Shown here in pieces: positions 1 through 4,734 of a stretch of 5,974 bases of DNA (positions within the stretch are counted from its first letter, which is position 1; each line of letters begins with the position of its first letter). The notes below the pieces were generated by a model. It had not been told where the DNA came from. It worked only from the letters and a program-made list of their open reading frames with translations, and made no database searches. The translations under genes and the position numbers were made by a program. Origin of the DNA: Bacteroidales bacterium (lineage in GTDB: Bacteria > Bacteroidota > Bacteroidia > Bacteroidales > BM520); contig JAQVPY010000135.1 of the NCBI GenBank assembly GCA_028701815.1, positions 1 through 5,974 of the forward strand. The letters are read 5' to 3'.

Positions 1-183
1 ATGGGTAAAGGTAAAGGTGCCCCCGAAATGTTTGTTGCTCCAATCACTCCGGGTAGAATACTTTTTGAAGCAGAAGGTGTCCCATTGGCAATAGCTAAAG
101 AAGCTATGCGTTTGGCTGCTCAAAAACTTCCCATTAAAACCAAATTTATTGTAAGAAGAGATTACGTAGAAGATTCAATTTAA
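1..183 (+). CDS. rplP: Large ribosomal subunit protein uL16 (L16), 3' end only
   Basis: This is the C-terminal 60 residues of L16, a 23S rRNA-binding protein that helps shape the tRNA-binding region near the peptidyl transferase centre. The fragment opens with the family motif MGKGKG and continues through VAPITPGRILFE, AKEAMRLAAQKLPIKTKF and VRRDY, all recognisable L16 C-terminal blocks. Full-length L16 is usually about 135-145 residues, so over half the protein lies upstream of the window. The ATG at base 1 is almost certainly the internal Met of the (R)MGKGKG motif, not the start. The gene ends in TAA, 7 nt before rpmC. The short tail VEDSI after RRDY is a small variable extension. Identity is certain; only the true 5' end is unseen. 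Confidence 0.96.
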   Translation: MGKGKGAPEMFVAPITPGRILFEAEGVPLAIAKEAMRLAAQKLPIKTKFIVRRDYVEDSI

Positions 184-190
184 AGAAACC

Positions 191-385
191 ATGAAGCAGC
201 AAGTAATAAAAGAATTAAGCACTAGTGAACTAGTCGAGAAATTGGAAGAATGGGAAAATCAACTGATTAGAATGAACCTTAATCATTCCATTTCCCCGCT
301 TGAGAATCCGAGTAAGATAAAAGTCTATCGTAGAGCAGTCGCTCGTATGAAGACAGAATTAAGACGCAGAGAACTTGGTGCATAA
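191..385 (+). CDS. rpmC: Large ribosomal subunit protein uL29 (L29)
   Basis: L29 is a small two-helix protein near the polypeptide exit tunnel of the 50S subunit, where in characterised bacteria it helps form the docking site for trigger factor and SRP. The 64-residue product is normal length. It has an N-terminal helix (KELSTSELVEKLEEWENQL, about residues 7-25), a turn with NP at 39-40, and a basic C-terminal helix (KVYRRAVARMKTELRRRE, 44-61), which is the typical layout. The ATG follows an A-rich stretch (AAAGAAACC) with no SD motif. It sits between rplP (7 nt gap) and rpsQ (13 nt gap), its conserved position in the S10 cluster. Confidence 0.96.
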   Translation: MKQQVIKELSTSELVEKLEEWENQLIRMNLNHSISPLENPSKIKVYRRAVARMKTELRRRELGA

Positions 386-398
386 AAATTTACTGAAA

Positions 399-653
399 AT
401 GGAAAGACATTTGAGAAAAGAAAGAATAGGCCTTGTCGTTAGCAACAAAATGGATAAATCCATTGTAGTTCGCGTAGAGAGGCGAGTAAAACACCCAATT
501 TACGGAAAATTCGTAAAGAAGTCCTCAAAATTAATGGCTCATGACGAGAATAACGAGTGCAATATCGGCGATACTGTAAGAGTTATGGAGACAAGACCAT
601 TAAGTAAGAATAAATGTTGGAGACTAATTAATATTATCGAAAGGGCTAAGTAG
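399..653 (+). CDS. rpsQ: Small ribosomal subunit protein uS17 (S17)
   Basis: S17 is an OB-fold protein and one of the primary binders that start assembly of the 16S rRNA 5' domain. From the ATG at 399 the product is 84 residues, the usual length, beginning MERHLRKERIG. Visible blocks are VVSNKMDKSIVV (13-24), KHPIYGKFV (31-39), AHDENNECNIGD (47-58) and the C-terminal signature GDTVRVMETRPLSKNK (57-72), ending in IIERAK. The frame is open further upstream to a TTG at 375, but that would overlap the end of rpmC and add eight residues unlike the family, so 399 is preferred. The stop TAG is separated from the rplN ATG by one base. Confidence 0.95.
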   Translation: MERHLRKERIGLVVSNKMDKSIVVRVERRVKHPIYGKFVKKSSKLMAHDENNECNIGDTVRVMETRPLSKNKCWRLINIIERAK

Positions 654-654
654 T

Positions 655-1023
655 ATGATACAACAGGAAACCAGACTTACAGTGGCTGATAACAGCGGCG
701 CAAAAGAAGTGCTCTGTATCAGAGTTTTAGGCGGTACTAAGAAAAGATATGCATCTATTGGCGATACTATCGTTGTCGCAGTTAAAAATGCAATCCCTTC
801 TGGAACCGTTAAGAAAAGTGCAGTATCTAAGGCAGTAGTTGTCCGTACGAAAAAAGAGATCCGTCGTCCAGATGGCTCTTATATCCGTTTCGATGATAAC
901 GCTTGTGTTCTCCTTAATACAGCAGGAGATATGGTAGGAACTCGTATATTCGGACCTGTAGCCAGAGAGCTCAGGGATAAACAGTATATGAAGATCGTAT
1001 CATTAGCTCCGGAAGTTTTATAA
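655..1023 (+). CDS. rplN: Large ribosomal subunit protein uL14 (L14)
   Basis: L14 lies at the intersubunit face of the 50S particle, binds 23S rRNA and contributes to an intersubunit bridge; in characterised bacteria it is also the docking site of the silencing factor RsfS. The 122-residue product is full length. It opens with MIQQETRLTVADNSGAKEV and carries CIRVLGG (21-27) and the L14 signature, an AVVVR strand (60-64) followed by DG (73-74), F79 and N82-ACVLLN. The end, FGPVARELRDKQYMKIVSLAPEVL by parts, is also typical. It begins one base after the rpsQ stop, so its translation is probably coupled to rpsQ. In E. coli this gene starts the spc operon from its own promoter; here there is no room for one. 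Confidence 0.97.
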   Translation: MIQQETRLTVADNSGAKEVLCIRVLGGTKKRYASIGDTIVVAVKNAIPSGTVKKSAVSKAVVVRTKKEIRRPDGSYIRFDDNACVLLNTAGDMVGTRIFGPVARELRDKQYMKIVSLAPEVL

Positions 1024-1041
1024 TCTGAAAAGACTAAAGAA

Positions 1042-1362
1042 ATGAATAAGAAATTTCATATTAAAAAGGGAGACACTGTAATAGTTATTGCAGGTGAATC
1101 CAAAGGGATGCGTGGCAGAGTTCTCGATGTAGATTATAAAAAGGAGAAAGCTGTCGTAGAAGGCGTTAACATGATATCAAAACATGAACGCCCGAATGCA
1201 AAAAATCCTCAGGGCGGAATCGTGAAGAAAGAAGCCCCGATCACCATCTCAAATCTTATGTATGTCGGATCAAACAATACTCCTACCCGCATTGGTAGAA
1301 AAGTTAATGAAGATGGTAAATTAGTTCGTTATGCTAAAAAGACTGGAGAGGAGATTAAATAA
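1042..1362 (+). CDS. rplX: Large ribosomal subunit protein uL24 (L24)
   Basis: L24 is an early-assembly 50S protein that binds the 5' region of 23S rRNA near the exit tunnel opening. The 106-residue product is normal length. It contains an N-terminal KOW motif (IKKGDTVIVIAGESKGMRG, about 7-25, followed by VLDVDYKK), the block VEGVNMISKHERPN (39-52), and GGIVKKEAPI (58-67). The C-terminal RYAKKTGEEIK resembles Bacteroidota homologues. The start is preceded by an A-rich run (AGACTAAAGAA) and no SD, 18 nt after rplN and in the same frame. Its TAA stop shares its final A with the ATG of rplE (TAATG), so L24 and L5 synthesis is likely coupled. Confidence 0.97.
   Translation: MNKKFHIKKGDTVIVIAGESKGMRGRVLDVDYKKEKAVVEGVNMISKHERPNAKNPQGGIVKKEAPITISNLMYVGSNNTPTRIGRKVNEDGKLVRYAKKTGEEIK
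1349..1353 (+). promoter_or_regulatory. Possible Shine-Dalgarno site for rplE
   Basis: AGGAG lies 8 nt before the rplE ATG at 1362, a good distance for pairing with the 3' end of 16S rRNA. It falls within the rplX codons GGA GAG GAG (Gly-Glu-Glu), so the match may simply reflect amino-acid coding. Most other genes in the window have no such motif. Function is an inference. Confidence 0.4.
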
Positions 1363-1919
1363 TGGAATATATACCAAGACTTAGAACAAAATACAAAGAT
1401 GAGATCGTTGCTGCATTGATGCAACAATTCGATTATAAGACAGTTATGCAGGTTCCTAAACTTGTTAAGATTTGCTTGAATCAAGGTATAGGCGATGCTA
1501 TAGCCGATAAGAAACTCATCGATACCGGAATTGAAGAAATGTCCGCTGTTGCAGGCCAAAAGGCTGTTGCTACAAAGAGTAGAAAAGATATTTCAAACTT
1601 CAAACTTCGTAAAAATATGCCCGTAGGTGTAAGAGTTACGCTCCGCGGCGATAAAATGTACGAATTTTTGGATCGTTTAATTGCCGTTTCTATCCCCCGT
1701 ATTCGCGACTTTAAAGGTATCAGCGATAAGGGCTTCGACGGAAGAGGTAACTATTCAATGGGCGTTACCGAACAAATTATATTCCCTGAAATAGTAATTG
1801 ACAAGATTACTAAAATCAACGGAATGGATATTACATTTGTAACAACTGCTCCGACAGATAAAGAATGTCTGGAGTTATTGAAACTATTTGGCTTACCATT
1901 TAAAAATCAAAATAGATAA
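1362..1919 (+). CDS. rplE: Large ribosomal subunit protein uL5 (L5)
   Basis: L5 binds 5S rRNA together with L18, anchors it in the central protuberance of the 50S subunit and contacts the small subunit. The 185-residue product is full length. Visible blocks include VMQVPKLVKICLNQGIG (28-44), the L5 signature region AGQKAVATKSRKDISNFKLR (64-83), MPVGVRVTLRGDKMYEFLDRL in parts (86-106), IPRIRDFKGI (111-120), DGRGNYSMGVTEQIIFPE in parts (126-143), and a C-terminal ITFVTTAPTDKE with FGLPFKN. These match Bacteroidota L5 from memory. The start overlaps the rplX stop by one base and has an SD-like AGGAG upstream. In E. coli the S8 repressor binds mRNA around the rplE start; no clear equivalent structure was found here by eye. 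Confidence 0.97.
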   Translation: MEYIPRLRTKYKDEIVAALMQQFDYKTVMQVPKLVKICLNQGIGDAIADKKLIDTGIEEMSAVAGQKAVATKSRKDISNFKLRKNMPVGVRVTLRGDKMYEFLDRLIAVSIPRIRDFKGISDKGFDGRGNYSMGVTEQIIFPEIVIDKITKINGMDITFVTTAPTDKECLELLKLFGLPFKNQNR

Positions 1920-1921
1920 CC

Positions 1922-2191
1922 ATGGCAAAAGAATCAATGAAAGCTCGTGAAGTTAAAAGAGCTAAACTCGTGGCTAAATATGCAGCAAAGCGTGCACAGT
2001 TAATAGCAGACGGCGATTATGTGGCATTACAAAAGTTGCCGAAAAACGCTTCCCCTGTCCGCTTGCATAATAGATGCAAATTAACGGGTCGTCCGAAAGG
2101 TTATGTTAGAAAATTCGGTATTTCGAGAATCAATCTCCGCGAGATGGCTTTAAAGGGCCTCTTACCGGGAGTTAAGAAAGCCAGTTGGTAA
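1922..2191 (+). CDS. rpsN: Small ribosomal subunit protein uS14 (S14), zinc-independent form
   Basis: S14 binds 16S rRNA in the head of the 30S subunit and joins late in its assembly. The 89-residue product is the long, zinc-independent (C-minus) type. It starts MAKESMKAREVKRAKLVAKY and carries the conserved core HNRCKLTGRPKGYVRKFGIS (49-68) followed by NLREMALKGLLPGVKKASW in parts. Only one cysteine is present (C52), so the CxxC pairs that bind zinc in the short 61-residue type are absent. This is usual for Bacteroidota. The start lies 2 nt after the rplE stop with no SD, suggesting coupled translation. It ends in tandem in-frame stops (TAA TAA), then the largest gap in the window, 24 A/T-rich bases. 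Confidence 0.97.
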   Translation: MAKESMKAREVKRAKLVAKYAAKRAQLIADGDYVALQKLPKNASPVRLHNRCKLTGRPKGYVRKFGISRINLREMALKGLLPGVKKASW

Positions 2192-2215
2192 TAATATATT
2201 TAAAAAGAAAGAGAA

Positions 2216-2611
2216 ATGATTACGGATCCAATTGCAGATTATTTAACTCGTATCAGAAATGCCGTTGCGGCAAGAAAAGATATGGTGGAAATCCCTTCTT
2301 CAAGAATGAAAAAGGCGATTACCGAAATTTTATATAATAAAGGATATATCCTCGATTATAAGTTTGAGGATGAGTTCCCGGGAACAATTAAGATAGCTTT
2401 AAAATATCATCCTGTTACTAAATTACCGGCTATTACAAGTTTGAAACGTGTAAGTAAACCGGGATTAAGAAGATATACCAACTCGGAGGAAATGCCGAAG
2501 GTAATGAACGGTCTTGGTATTGCTATCATATCTACGTCAAATGGAATTATGACCGATAAAGAAGCTCGCGCTAAAAAAATCGGTGGTGAAGTTATTTGTT
2601 ATATTAGTTAG
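2216..2611 (+). CDS. rpsH: Small ribosomal subunit protein uS8 (S8)
   Basis: S8 binds the central domain of 16S rRNA early in 30S assembly; in E. coli it also represses the spc operon by binding mRNA at rplE. The 131-residue product is full length. The N-terminus MITDPIADYLTRIRNA is diagnostic, followed by VEIPSSRMKKAITEIL in the first domain, SKPGLRRY (80-87), and the C-terminal signature region GLGIAIISTSNGIMTDKEAR (99-118), then GGEVICYI. The ATG is preceded by a strikingly A-rich leader (AAAAAGAAAGAGAA) rather than a real SD, consistent with Bacteroidota initiation. The next gene, rplF, starts 14 nt after its TAG stop. Confidence 0.97.
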   Translation: MITDPIADYLTRIRNAVAARKDMVEIPSSRMKKAITEILYNKGYILDYKFEDEFPGTIKIALKYHPVTKLPAITSLKRVSKPGLRRYTNSEEMPKVMNGLGIAIISTSNGIMTDKEARAKKIGGEVICYIS

Positions 2612-2612
2612 G

Positions 2613-2618
2613 AAGGAG
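2613..2618 (+). promoter_or_regulatory. Shine-Dalgarno-like site for rplF
   Basis: AAGGAG lies 7 nt before the rplF ATG at 2626, within the longer purine run GGAAGGAGAG. It sits in the non-coding gap just after the rpsH stop, so codon constraints do not explain it. It is the best SD match in the window and unusual for an apparent Bacteroidota, where most genes (as here) lack one. That it is used by the ribosome is inferred. Confidence 0.6.
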
Positions 2619-2625
2619 AGAAATT

Positions 2626-3180
2626 ATGTCAAGAATAGGAAAATTACCGATAACAATCCCCGCAGGAGTAGTAGTAACAGTATCAGATGAAAATTTGGTT
2701 ACGGTCAAAGGGCCAAAAGGCGAATTAAAACAACAAGTAGACCCTATAATTAAGGTCAGAGTTGAAGCTACAGAAATAAGCGTCGAACGTTCCTCCGATG
2801 AAAAGGAAGATCGCTCTAAACATGGTCTCTATCGCGCTTTGATTCACAATATGGTTGTTGGCGTATCAGAAGGCTATAAGGTGGTTCAGGAACTCGTCGG
2901 TGTAGGTTATAAGGCCGAAGCCAAGGGTCAGATTCTCGAATTATCCTTAGGCTATTCACACAGTATTTTTATGGAACTCTGTCCTGAGGTAAATGTTGAA
3001 ACAGCGAATGAGAGAGGTAAAAACTCTATTATTACCCTGACTTCTATCGATAAACAACTCATCGGTCAGGTGGCTGCTAAAATCAGATCATTCAGAAAAC
3101 CTGAACCGTATAAGGGTAAGGGTATTAAGTTCCAAAACGAAGTATTACGTAAAAAAGCCGGAAAGTCGGCAGCTAAGTAA
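2626..3180 (+). CDS. rplF: Large ribosomal subunit protein uL6 (L6)
   Basis: L6 binds 23S rRNA near the base of the L7/L12 stalk, close to the factor-binding site. The 184-residue product is full length and has the two repeated domains typical of the family. It begins MSRIGKLPITIPAGV, with VTVKGPKGEL (25-34) in the first domain. The second domain carries ELVGVGYKAEAKGQILELSL (89-108), DKQLIGQVAAKIRSFRKPEP (142-161) and the signature PEPYKGKGI (159-167). The basic tail RKKAGKSAAK closes it. The start is firm: the family N-terminus matches exactly and an SD-like AAGGAG precedes it. rplR follows 15 nt downstream. Confidence 0.97.
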   Translation: MSRIGKLPITIPAGVVVTVSDENLVTVKGPKGELKQQVDPIIKVRVEATEISVERSSDEKEDRSKHGLYRALIHNMVVGVSEGYKVVQELVGVGYKAEAKGQILELSLGYSHSIFMELCPEVNVETANERGKNSIITLTSIDKQLIGQVAAKIRSFRKPEPYKGKGIKFQNEVLRKKAGKSAAK

Positions 3181-3195
3181 AAAATCTTAAGAAGC

Positions 3196-3549
3196 ATGAA
3201 AAATAAAAAGGAAATTAGAAGGTCTCAAATTAAGAAGCGTATTAGAGGTGTCATTACCGGCACTGCGGAGAGACCGCGTATGTCTGTGTTCAGGAGTAAT
3301 AAAGAAATTTATGTGCAACTTATAGACGACGTTAACGGAAATACTCTTGCATCTGCTTCGTCAATGAAGATAGATGGCGCACATTCGGTTCCTAAAATCG
3401 AACAAGCGAAAATGGTTGGAAAAGTTATAGCCGAAAAGGCAGTACAATCAGGTATTACTTCCGTTGTTTTCGATAGAAACGGTTATTTGTATCACGGTAG
3501 AGTCAAATCTTTAGCAGATGCAGCTAGAGAAGGTGGCCTTAAATTTTAA
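3196..3549 (+). CDS. rplR: Large ribosomal subunit protein uL18 (L18)
   Basis: L18 binds 5S rRNA and, with L5, places it in the central protuberance of the 50S subunit. The 117-residue product is of usual length. It has a basic N-terminal arm (KNKKEIRRSQIKKRIRG, 2-18), then ERPRMSVFRSNKEIYVQLID (25-44), and the conserved C-terminal block VVFDRNGYLYHGRVKSLADA (90-109) ending AREGGLKF. The ATG follows A-rich sequence with no SD. The TAA stop overlaps the first possible rpsE start by one base (TAATG). Confidence 0.97.
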   Translation: MKNKKEIRRSQIKKRIRGVITGTAERPRMSVFRSNKEIYVQLIDDVNGNTLASASSMKIDGAHSVPKIEQAKMVGKVIAEKAVQSGITSVVFDRNGYLYHGRVKSLADAAREGGLKF

Positions 3550-4073
3550 TGAATATGTCAGACGCAAATATAAAAAGGATAAAATCGAGCGAAATCGAAT
3601 TTGAGGAAAAACTTGTCCACCTCGGAAGAGTAACTAAAGTTACAAAAGGTGGTCGTACATTCAGCTTTTCAGCAGTAGTAGTTGTTGGTAACGGCAACGG
3701 AATAGTCGGTTACGGTTTAGGAAAAGCCAGTGAAACGACAGCTGCTATTCAAAAAGGCGTGGATGATGCAAAAAAGAATCTCATTAAAGTTCCGGTACTT
3801 CATGGCACTATAGCCCATGCACAAGAAGGTAAGTACAGCGGAGCAAGAGTGTTTTTGAAACCTGCAGCTCCCGGTACGGGTGTTATTGCCGGCGGTGCTA
3901 TGCGCGCTGTATTGGAAAGCGTTGGCGTTACTGACGTCCTTGCTAAGTCCAAAGGCTCGTCCAACCCTCACTCTGTTGTTAAAGCTACTTTCGATGCTTT
4001 AATGAAGATGAAGGATGCATATACCGTGGCTCAGCTCAGAGGTATTGATTTGAATAGTGTGTTTAACGGTTAA
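3549..4073 (+). CDS. rpsE: Small ribosomal subunit protein uS5 (S5)
   Basis: S5 sits on the back of the 30S subunit near the mRNA entry channel and affects decoding accuracy; mutations in E. coli S5 give spectinomycin resistance or ribosomal ambiguity. The 174-residue product has the N-terminal dsRNA-binding-like domain (about 15-85) with RVTKVTKGGRTFSFSAVVVV (27-46) and GNGIVGYGLGKA (49-60), then the C-terminal domain with LKPAAPGTGVIAGGAMRAVL (103-122) and VLAKSKGSSNPHSVVKAT (130-147). Two ATGs compete: 3549, overlapping the rplR stop, and 3555, two codons later (MSDANIKR). The N-terminus is variable in this family, so either is possible; both give a normal length. Confidence 0.96.
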   Translation: MNMSDANIKRIKSSEIEFEEKLVHLGRVTKVTKGGRTFSFSAVVVVGNGNGIVGYGLGKASETTAAIQKGVDDAKKNLIKVPVLHGTIAHAQEGKYSGARVFLKPAAPGTGVIAGGAMRAVLESVGVTDVLAKSKGSSNPHSVVKATFDALMKMKDAYTVAQLRGIDLNSVFNG

Positions 4074-4084
4074 TTGTTGATATC

Positions 4085-4264
4085 ATGGATAAAATAAGAG
4101 TAACACAAGTTAGAAGCATAATAGGAAGACCCAAAGTTCAGAAGCTTACAATGCTTGCTTTAGGTTTGAAGAAAATGCATAGATCTGTAGAGCATAATGC
4201 TACACCTCAGATTTTAGGAATGATAAACAAGGTTAAACATCTTGTTAAAGTTGAAAACGTTTAA
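4085..4264 (+). CDS. rpmD: Large ribosomal subunit protein uL30 (L30)
   Basis: L30 is a small 50S protein that binds 23S rRNA. Manual translation gives 59 residues, the usual bacterial length: it begins MDKIRVTQVRSIIGRPKVQK, continues LTMLALGLKKMHRSVEHN, then TPQILGMINKVKHLVKVENV, and ends in TAA. The pattern I-x-V-T-Q-x-R-S-x-I-G-R, then L-x-x-L-G-L-x-x-x-x-x-x-V-x-H, then GMINKVKHLV is characteristic. The 11 nt before the ATG have neither an SD nor an A-rich leader, unlike most neighbours, so initiation probably depends on coupling to rpsE. Its place between rpsE and rplO is the conserved one. Confidence 0.96.
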   Translation: MDKIRVTQVRSIIGRPKVQKLTMLALGLKKMHRSVEHNATPQILGMINKVKHLVKVENV

Positions 4265-4281
4265 TATAGAAAATAACAACT

Positions 4282-4728
4282 ATGGATTTAAGTAATCTTA
4301 AACCTGCAGAAGGTTCCATTAAAAATAGTAAGAGACTTGGTCGCGGACAGGGTTCCGGTAGAGGTGGCACATCCACAAGAGGCCATAAGGGAGCTAAGTC
4401 GCGTTCCGGTTATACAAAGAAGATTGGTTTCGAAGGTGGACAAATGCCATTATATCGTCTTTTGCCGAAATTCGGATTTAAAAACGTTAATCGTAAGGAG
4501 TATGCCGGTGTCAACCTTGATACACTGCAACAACTTATCGAAGTTTTAAACGTTACCACTATTGACGTTCAGTTATTGGTGGACAATCATCTTATCTCTA
4601 AAAACGACAAAGTTAAAATCCTCGGAAGAGGCGAACTTAAAACTAAAGTAGATGTTACAGCGCATGCTTTTACCGCATCTGCACAAAAAGCTATTGAATC
4701 ATTAGGTGGCGTTGCTACCAAAATTTAA
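4282..4728 (+). CDS. rplO: Large ribosomal subunit protein uL15 (L15)
   Basis: L15 is a late-assembly 50S protein with a long basic N-terminal extension that penetrates the 23S rRNA core. The 148-residue product is full length. It begins MDLSNLKPAEGSIKNSKRLG, followed by the Gly/Arg-rich RGQGSGRGGTSTRGHKGAKS (21-40) and GFEGGQMPLYRLLPKFGF (49-66). The globular C-terminal domain carries VKILGRGELKTKV (111-123) and HAFTASAQKAIESLGG (128-143). The leader before the ATG is A-rich (AGAAAATAACAACT) with no SD. It ends in tandem in-frame TAA stops; the secY ATG is 6 nt downstream of the first, as is usual for this gene pair. Confidence 0.97.
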   Translation: MDLSNLKPAEGSIKNSKRLGRGQGSGRGGTSTRGHKGAKSRSGYTKKIGFEGGQMPLYRLLPKFGFKNVNRKEYAGVNLDTLQQLIEVLNVTTIDVQLLVDNHLISKNDKVKILGRGELKTKVDVTAHAFTASAQKAIESLGGVATKI

Positions 4729-4734
4729 TAAAAC

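Noticed and set aside
1..3. ATG at the first base as the start of a 60-residue protein
   Set aside because: It is the internal Met of the L16 MGKGKG motif; the product lacks the N-terminal half of L16, so the window edge simply falls inside rplP.
1364..1375. Near-palindrome GGAATATATACC at the rplE start, considered as an S8-binding hairpin
   Set aside because: The stem is very short, with a mismatch and A/T-rich pairs, and lacks the features of the known S8 site; nothing supports it beyond position.
1329..1559. 76-codon open frame on the minus strand
   Set aside because: It lies opposite the rplX end and rplE start, shows no recognisable domain, and is best explained as a shadow of the L5 gene.
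2359..2366. TAAGTTTG, matching the Bacteroidota -7 promoter element TAnnTTTG
   Set aside because: It is inside rpsH and no TTTG element occurs at the expected upstream distance. TACATTTG at 1832-1839 (rplE) and TATTTTTG at 4956-4963 (secY) were rejected for the same reason.
3151..3170. Terminator-like hairpin read on the minus strand: GCCG, a 6-nt loop, CGGC, then six T
   Set aside because: The stem is only 4 bp, it lies in the Lys/Ala-rich end of rplF, and no minus-strand gene would use it.
3717..3971. 84-codon open frame on the minus strand
   Set aside because: It is fully antisense to the conserved core of rpsE and its translation resembles no protein I recognise.
4337..4549. 70-codon open frame on the plus strand
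   Set aside because: It is a different frame inside rplO, whose L15 translation is unambiguous.
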